Part shown: positions 1-8,170 of the stretch, piece after piece
Layout of the letters: each line of letters starts with the position of its first letter
Numbering within the stretch: position 1 is the first letter of the stretch
Source of the DNA: Coprococcus aceti
GTDB lineage: Bacteria; Bacillota; Clostridia; Lachnospirales; Lachnospiraceae
NCBI RefSeq assembly: GCF_025567285.1
Contig: NZ_JAOQJT010000012.1
Location: forward strand, 20,512-84,511
Length of the DNA stretch: 64,000 nt
Direction: 5' to 3'
Position numbers and translations under genes: made by a program
Notes under the pieces: generated by a model
Seen by the model: the letters and a program-made list of their open reading frames with translations, nothing else
What the model was told of the DNA's origin: nothing
Databases searched by the model: none

Positions 1-2
1 TA

Positions 3-389
3 TTAGAGCAAAGATATCTTGGCAATTATATCCCGGTTCAAGATGAGGCTACTGGTAAATGGTGTGTGCAGATGGGATATGGTTTTGAAAGTGGAGATGT
101 AAATTATATTGCAACGGAGTTCTCTGGAATGGGGTTAATATATCATTTGATGTATAATGGCGAGATGGATCACGTCCATGGATTCGATAGCGTGTTAGCT
201 ATGGTTTTGCAAGATCCGGAACATGTAGATATCGTGACGGAATATGATGAATATTCAGAACAGGAAATCAAAATGGTGAAAGAAATAAAGAGGGCAGTGG
301 CATTTGTACAATCACATCACAGACCTATGACCAACGAAGAACTACGTAAAAATGGCAGAGACGAACTATACTGCTCCCAATCTACATAG
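3..389 (+). CDS. Hypothetical protein, 5' end outside window
   Basis: The frame is open from position 3 with no start in sight, so the N-terminus lies upstream. An internal GTG at 66 has no convincing ribosome site. The visible ~128 residues are acidic and hydrophilic, with no membrane segment or motif I recognise. After the TAG at 387-389 the same frame stays open to about 503 and reads a plausible continuation (RAWYDDMKEKLLEDYY). The stop may therefore be a recent TGG-to-TAG change that shortens the protein, or simply the natural end. It lies 68 bp upstream of a metallophosphoesterase gene on the same strand. Function unknown. Confidence 0.55.
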   Translation, partial: LEQRYLGNYIPVQDEATGKWCVQMGYGFESGDVNYIATEFSGMGLIYHLMYNGEMDHVHGFDSVLAMVLQDPEHVDIVTEYDEYSEQEIKMVKEIKRAVAFVQSHHRPMTNEELRKNGRDELYCSQST

Positions 390-457
390 AGAGCCTGGTA
401 TGATGATATGAAGGAAAAATTGCTGGAAGATTATTATAGTGGTAAGGGGACATATAT

Positions 458-1171
458 ATGCATTGTCGACATTATATTATTGGCGATATACATAATTCGA
501 TAAAAGAGTTTAATAGTATAATAGACCAGATAGCCCCCTCAAGACAGGATGAAATCGTCCTGCTTGGGGATGCTTTTGATAGAGGAGGCGACGCTCCTGA
601 TCCAGTTGGTGTTTACTTTAGAATTTGCAGGCTGGGTATGCAGGCTAGCTTGAGGTGGATTCGAGGAAACCACGACCAGTTTTTAGCAGAGTATATCTAC
701 TCATATCATGGGGCGTGTGAGAAAGAGAGGCGTAGTATACAACCATATATATATAATTCATTTGATATGATGAAGGATAGACTTACTCAGGTTGACCTAT
801 TGAATTTGGCTGATTTGATAATGGGGCTGCCCCTGCAGATAGAGATCAATATTGGATCAAAGAAATATCTTCTTGCGCATGCCATGACATTTGATCCAGC
901 ACTTGTAGAACAGGATGATACGTTGTATCTGGAAGGTCTTTATGACATGGAAGAGTATTGGCGCCAGGGCGTGAAAGGGTATGTATCACTTGTAGGCCAT
1001 ACAGATTCAAGCTATCAGTATAACAATTCACATGGTAGATATCTTGATGGACAACATTCAATTTGGACGAATGATTTGGAAAATGTGTACATGCTGGATT
1101 GCGGATGTGGCTTGCCAAATGGGAGGCTGGCCTGCATATGTTTGGAAACAGGTGAGAGATTCTATGCATGA
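458..1171 (+). CDS. Metallophosphoesterase, PPP/ApaH-like (copy 1)
   Basis: A 237-residue cytoplasmic calcineurin-like phosphoesterase. The di-metal motifs appear in order: GDIHN near residue 9, GDAFDRGG near 38, GNHD near 71, LLAHA near 139 and VGHT near 179. These are the ligands of the bacterial PrpE/ApaH/serine-threonine phosphatase group, so it probably removes phosphate from a protein or a dinucleoside polyphosphate; the substrate cannot be read from sequence. The ATG at 458 follows AAGGGG at 443-448. It is the first of three family members within 2.7 kb, apparently co-transcribed. The first motif ends in Asn rather than Gly. Confidence 0.85.
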   Translation: MHCRHYIIGDIHNSIKEFNSIIDQIAPSRQDEIVLLGDAFDRGGDAPDPVGVYFRICRLGMQASLRWIRGNHDQFLAEYIYSYHGACEKERRSIQPYIYNSFDMMKDRLTQVDLLNLADLIMGLPLQIEINIGSKKYLLAHAMTFDPALVEQDDTLYLEGLYDMEEYWRQGVKGYVSLVGHTDSSYQYNNSHGRYLDGQHSIWTNDLENVYMLDCGCGLPNGRLACICLETGERFYA

Positions 1172-1212
1172 ATTGGGCAGTCAAGAGGTTAATAATAAAT
1201 GAGGAAATACAT

Positions 1213-1677
1213 ATGGGAAAAAAGATAAATATTGAAGCGAGTGATGAACCTTGTATGTTCCAGTTCTTTAAAAAGTATATACACCAGACAGACAAGAACG
1301 AATTTTATTGTGATAACAGGGTTGTTGATATCAGTAACCCTAATCCGGGAGTAGTTGTTGATTTTAAAAATATTGATCACACTTATGAAGTATTTGCAGT
1401 ACTTGGAAATTATTGGGGAGGATGGAACTCTACGCCGACAGCAGCAGAGATGTATAATAGAGCTAAGGAATGGGAAGAGCGATTTGGCACGGAGATAGTT
1501 GGATTATCATATAACAGCGTTGATTTTGTATTGAACCGAAAGCTATCTGATATAGAAATAGAGGATTTGATCAAAGAATGTGAGGATCTTCATGCAGATG
1601 TGGCTTGTAGCGGCGGATATGAAGAAATGCGAAAAATAATAAGAGAAAAAGGCGAGCTTCATATATGGTGGGATTAA
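1213..1677 (+). CDS. DUF4253-like protein
   Basis: About 154 residues. The segment from residue ~58 (GNYWGGWNSTPTA, then a WEERFGTEIVGLS-like stretch) matches my recollection of the DUF4253 family, whose function is unknown. The start at 1213 is preferred because GAGG at 1201-1204 sits 8 nt upstream. An alternative ATG at 1168 overlaps the upstream stop (ATGA) and would add 15 residues by translational coupling. No signal peptide or membrane segment. It lies between two metallophosphoesterase genes, which suggests co-regulation but not a reaction. Family assignment is from memory of the motif, not a search. Confidence 0.65.
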   Translation: MGKKINIEASDEPCMFQFFKKYIHQTDKNEFYCDNRVVDISNPNPGVVVDFKNIDHTYEVFAVLGNYWGGWNSTPTAAEMYNRAKEWEERFGTEIVGLSYNSVDFVLNRKLSDIEIEDLIKECEDLHADVACSGGYEEMRKIIREKGELHIWWD

Positions 1678-1705
1678 TATTATAAATATTGGGGGGACGA
1701 TTTAA

Positions 1706-2416
1706 GTGGCTACATATGTTATTTCAGATATTCACGGAATGTATAACAAATTCATTGAGCTTTTGAACAAGATTAAATTGAAAGAGACGGATACCCTTTA
1801 CATTCTGGGCGATGTTCTGGACAGGGGACCAGATCCGATCAAAACATTGCTCAAGATAATGAGCATGTCAAATGTGATCTGCATGCTTGGCAATCATGAG
1901 GACATGGCACTTGATTGCCTGAAGTTTTTGACTACTGAGATAACGGAACAGTCGTTGTCTGAGGTGTCTGAAGAGATGCTGGAGAACCTGGTAACATGGC
2001 AGTACAATGGCAGCAAGACGACCATAGACGGGTTTCGGGCACTGGACAGAGCGAAGCAGCAAGAGGTCATTGACTTCATAGAGGATATGCCAGAGATAGA
2101 GGAGATATCGGTAGCTGGACAGAAATATCTACTTGTGCACGGCGGGCTAGGGGATTTTTATCCTGGTAAACCGATCGAGAGTTACACGATTGAGGAACTT
2201 ATCTGGGCAAGCGCGGAGTATGATATTCAGTATTTTGACGACACTTATGTAGTGACAGGCCATACCCCGACACAAGGCATACCGGGTAATCCCAGACCTG
2301 GATACATATACAGACAGAATAATCATATCGCCATCGACTGCGGTGCGGTGAGAAGAAGCGGGCGGCTTGCGGCGATAAGGCTTGATGACGGCAAAGAATT
2401 TTACACAGGAGACTGA
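1706..2416 (+). CDS. Metallophosphoesterase, PPP-like (copy 2)
   Basis: A 236-residue phosphoesterase with the full motif set: SDIHG near residue 8, GDVLDRGPD near 36, GNHED near 61, LLVHGG near 144 and GHTPT near 189. It is the most canonical of the three local paralogues and resembles bacterial serine/threonine protein phosphatases or symmetrical diadenosine tetraphosphatases. It starts with GTG at 1706, with a G-rich Shine-Dalgarno at 1691-1696. The gene begins 28 bp after the DUF4253-like gene and ends 27 bp before the third paralogue, consistent with one operon. Substrate unknown. Confidence 0.88.
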   Translation: MATYVISDIHGMYNKFIELLNKIKLKETDTLYILGDVLDRGPDPIKTLLKIMSMSNVICMLGNHEDMALDCLKFLTTEITEQSLSEVSEEMLENLVTWQYNGSKTTIDGFRALDRAKQQEVIDFIEDMPEIEEISVAGQKYLLVHGGLGDFYPGKPIESYTIEELIWASAEYDIQYFDDTYVVTGHTPTQGIPGNPRPGYIYRQNNHIAIDCGAVRRSGRLAAIRLDDGKEFYTGD

Positions 2417-2443
2417 TGTTCAAGAGAACAGGGAGGAGTGCTT

Positions 2444-3139
2444 ATGAGGATATATTGTATGAGTGATATTCATGGCTGCATAGCTGAATTCGTGGATGCT
2501 TTAGCTTTGGTGTGGGATCACCTGGATGAGCCTGATACTATGCTTTGCCTGCTTGGGGACTATATTCATGGAGGTGCAGATGGTTATGCAGTCCTGGATA
2601 AGATAATGAATCTGCAGAAGAAATATGGTCCTGATAAGGTAGTTGCTCTTATGGGTAACCATGAGGAATTTGTTCTTCTGGGAGACTCGAGTATAAACCG
2701 GCTGATCGGAGTCTTTGATGACGATGCAGATGACGTCCGGGAATGTGATGATGACAGATATATAAGATGGATCGAGAATCTTCCGAGGTATTTTACAGAG
2801 GGCAACACGATATTTGTCCATGCTGGCATTGATGAGGAAGCCGGTGACATGTGGGAATGGATGACCAGCGAGGACACTTATGTCAACAAGTATCCGGCGG
2901 AGACCGGGAAGATAGAAGGACTTGATATGAAGGTTGTAGCCGGTCACGTTGGCACAGCAGAGATCTCCGGGGATCCAAGATTTCACGATGTTTATTACGA
3001 CGGTGAATCGCACTATTACATTGATGGAACGGTGCTGGACAGCGGCATTATTCCGGTCCTTCTAGTTGATACTGATGAGGACAAATATTACAAAGTCACA
3101 GAGTCTGGTGAATGGCTTGTACAACCATTTACTACTTAG
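2444..3139 (+). CDS. Metallophosphoesterase, PPP-like (copy 3, divergent)
   Basis: A 231-residue phosphoesterase. SDIHG is near residue 7, GNHEE near 73, FVHAG near 125 and AGHVGT near 168, so most metal ligands are present. The second motif reads GDYIHGGADG where the family usually has GDxxDRG: the second Asp and the Arg are replaced, which may change phosphate binding or specificity. The ATG at 2444 is chosen because GGGAGG at 2431-2436 is 7 nt upstream; the in-frame GTG at 2438 is too close. It is the last gene of the group and is followed by a strong terminator hairpin. Confidence 0.83.
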   Translation: MRIYCMSDIHGCIAEFVDALALVWDHLDEPDTMLCLLGDYIHGGADGYAVLDKIMNLQKKYGPDKVVALMGNHEEFVLLGDSSINRLIGVFDDDADDVRECDDDRYIRWIENLPRYFTEGNTIFVHAGIDEEAGDMWEWMTSEDTYVNKYPAETGKIEGLDMKVVAGHVGTAEISGDPRFHDVYYDGESHYYIDGTVLDSGIIPVLLVDTDEDKYYKVTESGEWLVQPFTT

Positions 3140-3154
3140 TCCTTTCCCTTAAAA

Positions 3155-3197
3155 TACAAAGGCGCACAGTTCCGTTGGGAGCTTGTGCGCCTTTGTA
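3155..3197 (+). terminator. Terminator hairpin after phosphoesterase cluster
   Basis: A perfect 14-bp inverted repeat (3155-3168 with 3184-3197) around a 15-nt loop, 15 bp after the stop. The 3' side has only a short mixed T-rich tail, so termination in either direction is possible. Confidence 0.7.
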
Positions 3198-3316
3198 CAT
3201 TCATTTGCTGAGAACAATATAGCACGGCGGGAGTGAAAATCGAATCTAAGATATTGCAGTAAAGGTGGATATGTGCTACAATATCCGAAAAGTCGGAAGT
3301 GAAACGGGGGTACATT

Positions 3317-4180
3317 GTGAAGGTATATGAGAAGATATTTGCAAGGCTTGACGAACTGAATATGAGCCAATCAGAGCTTTCGAGAAGAACGGGGATTTCC
3401 ACCAGCACGATAAATGACTGGAAAAAGAAGAAGATCAATCCACAGGCGGATAAGCTGGTTGCTATCTGTAGGGCATTTGATATGTCGCTGGCAGAGCTGC
3501 TTGGCGATGATGAGACGGAGAACAGCAGTGTTGATTATAGTGCCGAGGAGAGATATCTGATCGAGTGTTATCGCAGGTCGGATGACCAGGTGAGAAAACA
3601 TATGCTTAGATATATGGAGCTCATTGACAATGTTGAGCCAAATGAGATGAAGACACCACAGAGGAATGTTGCCGTTATACAGGATGTGGATGGGAATAAT
3701 ATTGTAGTTATCAATGATATTATTTTTAAAGGAAAACGATCCATAACATGGTCTGATGTTGAGAAATATCTGCGCCGGTATGTGGGAGAGTTTTATTCTA
3801 TAGCAGAGACTGGAGATATAGTTTATATTGGTACGGATCTGCCAGATGAGTATACAGGATCTAATTACACAAAACATATTAAAGGGACAGTGGCAAAAGC
3901 AAAGGCAAATGCGGCTCAGGCAATTCCGGAGATCATTGAAATAGCAACATCCAAAACAGTGGAAGAAAATAAAAAAGAGAAACATAGCCGTAATGCTAAA
4001 AATGGATGGTATAGATATGATACCAGATTTGCGTTACCGGTTTACGATGAAAGTGGTGAGGTTGAGCGATACAATGTGTTTAGTGCAAGATTATTGATCA
4101 GACATGCCGCTTCTGGGAAAATGTATCTGTACGATGTTTTAGAAATAAAAAAAGAAACGAGCAAGCCTTGTCAGGTGTAA
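3317..4180 (+). CDS. XRE-family regulator fused to a polyvalent-protein (LPD3/PBECR-like) domain
   Basis: 287 residues. Positions ~1-65 are a Cro/C1-type helix-turn-helix (SQSELSRRTGISTSTINDWK). After a ~50-residue linker the C-terminal ~150 residues contain IVYIGTDLPDEYTGSNYTK, then NGWYRYDTRFALPVYD and YLYDVLEIKKETSKP. That series is familiar to me from the LPD3/PBECR3 region of large polyvalent proteins in phages and ICEs, some of which are RelE/barnase-like nucleases. Here it stands in a small single-gene protein. The GTG at 3317 is chosen because CGGGGG at 3305-3310 precedes it; an upstream GTG at 3299 has no site. It may be a mobile-element remnant or a self-regulated toxin. Domain naming is from memory. 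Confidence 0.7.
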   Translation: MKVYEKIFARLDELNMSQSELSRRTGISTSTINDWKKKKINPQADKLVAICRAFDMSLAELLGDDETENSSVDYSAEERYLIECYRRSDDQVRKHMLRYMELIDNVEPNEMKTPQRNVAVIQDVDGNNIVVINDIIFKGKRSITWSDVEKYLRRYVGEFYSIAETGDIVYIGTDLPDEYTGSNYTKHIKGTVAKAKANAAQAIPEIIEIATSKTVEENKKEKHSRNAKNGWYRYDTRFALPVYDESGEVERYNVFSARLLIRHAASGKMYLYDVLEIKKETSKPCQV

Positions 4181-4322
4181 AACCCTACCCAGTAGAAAAC
4201 CCATTTCTTAATAAGGAAAGAATAAATCATGCTAAAGAAAAAGTCAACAGACATTTGAGGCGGAGGTTTCGGATTTGTAAATATTATTTATTTTAGCTTG
4301 AAGAGGCTGGAAAGGATATAGA

Positions 4323-6359
4323 TTGAATTTACAGGAGACATTAAAACACTATTTTGGATATGACAGTCTGAGATCAGGACAGCAGGAGCTTATAGATGGA
4401 ATACTTGCAGGAAGGGATGTGCTTGGAATTATGCCAACCGGAGCCGGTAAGTCGCTTTGTTATCAGTTGCCGGCTTTGTTGATGGGAGCTGCCGGTAGGG
4501 GAGTGACAATAGTTATCTCACCGCTCATATCACTCATGGTGGATCAGGTTAAGGCACTGAACCAGGCGGGAGTTCACGCTGCGTATATCAATAGTACATT
4601 GACAGAAGGACAGATCAGAAAAGCTTTGGAATATGCCGGACAGGGCAGATATACACTCATGTATGTTACCCCGGAGAGACTTGGCACTGCGCAGTTTCTG
4701 GATTTTGCCGGCAAGGCAAGTCTTGCAATGGTGACAGTTGATGAGGCTCATTGCATATCCCAGTGGGGACAGGATTTCAGACCAAGCTATCTGGAAATAG
4801 CGGATTTTATAGATAAGCTGCCAGTGCGCCCTGTTGTGAGTGCGTTTACCGCTACAGCAACAGATATAGTAAGGCGGGATATCGTCCAGAATCTTAGACT
4901 TGAATCTCCTGTCACGATTGTCACAGGATTTGACAGACCGAATCTGTTCTTCAAGGTTGTGAACAGGAAAGGCGGACGTGAGACGGACAACAGTGTATTG
5001 AACTATGTCAAGAGACATGAGGGAGAGAGCGGGATCATATATTGTGCTACCAAGAAGAATGTGGAGAAGGTACACGAATTGCTGGTGGCACATGGAATAT
5101 CTGCCGGTCGGTATCATGCCGGATTATCGATGGAGGAGCGCAAGAGGAGTCAGGAGGATTTTACATATGACAGGCTCAGTGTGATGGTGGCGACAAATGC
5201 ATTTGGCATGGGTATTGATAAGTCAAATGTGAGGTATGTGCTTCATTATAATATGCCGCAGAGCCTTGAGTATTACTATCAGGAGGCTGGAAGAGCCGGA
5301 CGTGATGGTGAGGAAGCGGAGTGCGTACTGTTCTTCTCAAAGCAGGATATCATGATAAACAAGCGTTTGCTGGAACATAAGGTCAGTTCTGCAAATGCAG
5401 GCATAGACGATGATGAACTGCGGGCAAATGACCAGCGGAAGCTGAATCAAATGATACGTTATTGTGAAACGGATCAGTGCCTGAGACAGTATATACTGAG
5501 GTATTTTGGAGATGAAAGCCCTTGCACATGTGACAAATGCAGTAATTGTGTTGTGACGGAGGAAGAGACTGAGCAGTCATACATAACAGACAAACGCGCT
5601 GTGAAAAAGATGGCGGTGATGGCTGATCTGACAGATGAGGGAATGGAACTGTTTGAACTTCTCCGGGCTGGACGCCTGGAGCTCGCAAGGAAGCAGAATG
5701 TGCCGCCATTTATCATTTGTTCGGATAAGACTCTCAAGGATATGTGCATTAAGTTGCCGAGAAACAGTGAGGATATGAAGAACGTATATGGTATGGGAGT
5801 GCAGAAGACGGAGAGTTATGGAGAGACATTTGCAGAGATTATAGACGAATTCTGCCTTGCACATACGGAATATGTGGAGAGCATGAAAGCGGAAGCTTTG
5901 GATTCTGACAATCCTGGTGACTTAGGGACACAAGGTGTGGAATCGGAAAAGCAGCGCAGAAAAGAGAAAACAGTCAGGAAGAAAGAGTTCTATATTGATC
6001 CGAACATGCTTGATGATGTGGAGATCGTCGATGAATGTATTGTTTCTGAGCTGGCGAATCGTATAAATGAACTGAATCAGAAACAGGGAATCACAGGCAT
6101 GAAAAAGCTGACAGCGGCATTTATCAATGGTCTGCTACAGCAAAATGGCTACATTGAAGAACTGGACATGGATGATGGCAGCAAGACGAAGCGGGTTACC
6201 TCAAAAGGGGCGGAGATTGGAATTCGTGAGGAAGAGCGGAAAGCGAAGTTTGGCAGAAGATACTATGCAATCACACATAGCAGGGAGAGCCAGAAGGTGA
6301 TAATAACTCTGCTTAAGGAGTATTTTTTCACAGGATACGGTGAGGGAATAGTGGAGTGA
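4323..6359 (+). CDS. recQ: ATP-dependent DNA helicase RecQ
   Basis: 678 residues, 3'-5' DNA helicase of recombination and fork repair. Walker A is PTGAGKS near residue 38-44, the DEAH box is VDEAHCISQWG near 140, and motif VI is QEAGRAGRDG near 325. The RecQ zinc-binding cysteines follow (CLRQYIL...CTCDKCSNC, ~385-405). An HRDC-like segment lies near 440-520, and a C-terminal extension of ~110 residues ends the protein. The start is TTG at 4323, preceded by AAAGGA; no better start exists before the first helix (QETLKHYFGYDSLRSGQ). Length is normal for Firmicute RecQ. It appears monocistronic, with 142 bp upstream. Confidence 0.95.
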   Translation: MNLQETLKHYFGYDSLRSGQQELIDGILAGRDVLGIMPTGAGKSLCYQLPALLMGAAGRGVTIVISPLISLMVDQVKALNQAGVHAAYINSTLTEGQIRKALEYAGQGRYTLMYVTPERLGTAQFLDFAGKASLAMVTVDEAHCISQWGQDFRPSYLEIADFIDKLPVRPVVSAFTATATDIVRRDIVQNLRLESPVTIVTGFDRPNLFFKVVNRKGGRETDNSVLNYVKRHEGESGIIYCATKKNVEKVHELLVAHGISAGRYHAGLSMEERKRSQEDFTYDRLSVMVATNAFGMGIDKSNVRYVLHYNMPQSLEYYYQEAGRAGRDGEEAECVLFFSKQDIMINKRLLEHKVSSANAGIDDDELRANDQRKLNQMIRYCETDQCLRQYILRYFGDESPCTCDKCSNCVVTEEETEQSYITDKRAVKKMAVMADLTDEGMELFELLRAGRLELARKQNVPPFIICSDKTLKDMCIKLPRNSEDMKNVYGMGVQKTESYGETFAEIIDEFCLAHTEYVESMKAEALDSDNPGDLGTQGVESEKQRRKEKTVRKKEFYIDPNMLDDVEIVDECIVSELANRINELNQKQGITGMKKLTAAFINGLLQQNGYIEELDMDDGSKTKRVTSKGAEIGIREEERKAKFGRRYYAITHSRESQKVIITLLKEYFFTGYGEGIVE

Positions 6360-6457
6360 GAAAAATATTATTCATCTTAAAGGGACCGAAATCGATACGT
6401 TTAAAAAGAAAGTGATAGATTACTTTATGATTAACAATAGATTGACAATAATGAGGT

Positions 6458-6892
6458 ATGAAGATAATGGTATTTGAAACTATATACAGTTTGTATGAAA
6501 AAGAAGTAGTAAACGAGATTAAGAAATTAAAAACGGATGAAGAAATAAAATTTATTGAAAGAAAAGGAATTATACGAGATATTGTGTTGAAAAGGTTGGC
6601 AAAAGCATTAAGTGTGGCTGTATACAGAAATGGAAAGATAGAGGATGTACATGCGGGGGAATGCGAAGGGGAAGACTATTTTAGAGGTATACCGGATAGT
6701 TGTATGAAAGCAATTAATATTGATGTTTGTAATAAAATATATACGATGTTAAAACTATTGCTTAGTACAGATGAGGATGATTTTAAGATAGCTAATGCAG
6801 TTCTAAGATTCTCAGAGATGTGTGCGTCAGATTGGAATGAACCAGAACTGGATGATAGTATATACAATAAAGAACTGCTTGATTTGTTGTAA
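6458..6892 (+). CDS. Hypothetical protein, 144 aa
   Basis: A small, probably cytoplasmic, mostly helical protein rich in Lys, Glu and Ile, with no membrane segment or motif I recognise. Its coding sequence is more AT-rich than neighbouring recQ and the acetyltransferase gene, which may point to separate acquisition. The ATG at 6458 is only 1 nt after the AATGAGG ribosome site; the in-frame ATG at 6467 is better spaced and may be the true start. It ends 26 bp before the acetyltransferase gene and could be co-transcribed with it. Function unknown. Confidence 0.6.
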   Translation: MKIMVFETIYSLYEKEVVNEIKKLKTDEEIKFIERKGIIRDIVLKRLAKALSVAVYRNGKIEDVHAGECEGEDYFRGIPDSCMKAINIDVCNKIYTMLKLLLSTDEDDFKIANAVLRFSEMCASDWNEPELDDSIYNKELLDLL

Positions 6893-6918
6893 TCATTTTT
6901 AGAAAGAGGATCAGACAT

Positions 6919-7398
6919 ATGAAGATAATAAATGCAACACCAAAAGACAAAGAAGAACTGCTCTCGCTCTATCACGCCATGATAGGCGGACCGTGTGAGT
7001 GGAGCGAGAATTATCCTGACGAGAATACCATAGCATTTGACCTGAAGAATGAGGATCTGTTTGTTATGAAGAATGACAAAGAAGAGATTGTAGCCACAAT
7101 ATCCATAGATCACGACGATGCTGTTGAGGCACTTACGTGCTGGAGAGCAGATCTGGCTCCATCGGGAGAACTTTCAAGGCTGTGCGTCAGGAAGGATATG
7201 CAGGGACAGGGAATTGCGAAGACTATGATGAACTATGCCTGTGATGTCCTGAAAAGCAGAGGCATGAAGGGCGTTCATATACTTGTCAGAGAAGGACATG
7301 TGGTGGCGCTTTCGACATACGCCAAGATTGGTTTTGAAACGGTTGGAGAGTGTGATCTTTTTGATAAGCATTTCGTATGTATGGAACGGGGATTCTAA
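6919..7398 (+). CDS. GNAT-family N-acetyltransferase
   Basis: 159 residues. The acetyl-CoA pyrophosphate-binding loop is seen as LCVRKDMQGQGIAKTMM near residues 92-108, preceded by the beta-strand GELSRLCV and followed by VHILVREGHVVALSTYAKIGF, the usual GNAT motif B region. It would transfer an acetyl group from acetyl-CoA to an unknown amine. The ATG at 6919 has GAAAGAGGA upstream. It is followed after ~130 bp by the cytidylate-kinase-like gene. Substrate cannot be inferred. Confidence 0.85.
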   Translation: MKIINATPKDKEELLSLYHAMIGGPCEWSENYPDENTIAFDLKNEDLFVMKNDKEEIVATISIDHDDAVEALTCWRADLAPSGELSRLCVRKDMQGQGIAKTMMNYACDVLKSRGMKGVHILVREGHVVALSTYAKIGFETVGECDLFDKHFVCMERGF

Positions 7399-7527
7399 AG
7401 AGGTAGATATTGCAAGTTATAGGATGCAGCTGCAGCTATATTGTAATATAATGGGGGTGTATTGTTTGATGAGTTATAGAGATGAGACATTTCTATTATA
7501 TAAGAATGACGAGTGGAGGCGCACAGA

Positions 7528-8097
7528 ATGATAATTACAATAGGCAGAGAGTGTGGATGTGACGGCGATGAGGTGGCGGCAAGACTTGCCTCAAAATATG
7601 GTATAGCCTGTTACACAAAGAAAGAGATAATAAGGCTGGCAAAGGAGAAGGGTGTGTATGACAAATATCCGTTTTTCTTTGGAGAGAAGGCTATAGATTC
7701 TATGATGCAGTCGGTGTCAGATGACTTTGTCGTGAAGAGAAGAAAGACCCCGGAGGAGGTACTTGAGAGATTGCTTGACGGACAGGATGGCGTTGTAGTG
7801 GGAAGAGCCTCGGACTTTGCATTCAAGAACAGGAACGATGCAGTGAGAATATTCCTGTGCGGAGATAAAGACAGCAGAATAAAGAGGATAATGGACAAGC
7901 ATGGCATATCAGAATCAAAGGCAAAGAGTATTGTGGAGGAGACTGATGCCAAGCGAAGAAGCTATCATGACTATTACTCAGGAGAGAACTGGGGATATTC
8001 AGGACATTATGACCTGTGCCTTGATGAGGCGAAGCTCGGCGTGGACGGTGTCGTGGAGATGGTTTCAGCGTATATGAAGGTGATAGGCAGAAATTAG
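7528..8097 (+). CDS. Cytidylate kinase-like protein
   Basis: 189 residues. It starts MIITIGRECGCDGDEVAARLA, the form of the P-loop in the cytidylate kinase-like family (AAA_26/cytidylate_kin2), where GREXGSGG replaces the classical Walker A. An ERLLDGQDGVVVGRASDF segment (~80-95) and an Arg-rich lid-like segment with the RRSYHDYYSGENWG motif (~145-160) complete the family pattern. These proteins are common in Clostridia and mostly uncharacterised; true CMP kinase activity is not established. The start at 7528 is set by GTGGAGG at 7512-7518. It is followed by the MutS-like gene after 73 bp. Confidence 0.8.
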   Translation: MIITIGRECGCDGDEVAARLASKYGIACYTKKEIIRLAKEKGVYDKYPFFFGEKAIDSMMQSVSDDFVVKRRKTPEEVLERLLDGQDGVVVGRASDFAFKNRNDAVRIFLCGDKDSRIKRIMDKHGISESKAKSIVEETDAKRRSYHDYYSGENWGYSGHYDLCLDEAKLGVDGVVEMVSAYMKVIGRN

Positions 8098-8170
8098 AAT
8101 TGAGCTTGGCGGAAGATATATGGTATGAGCTGGATTGACAGGCTTTAGGCATTACTTGAAAGGTGTAGAT

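Noticed and set aside
7283..7531. 82-codon frame overlapping the GNAT gene
   Set aside because: It is out of frame inside the acetyltransferase gene and shows no motif or ribosome site.
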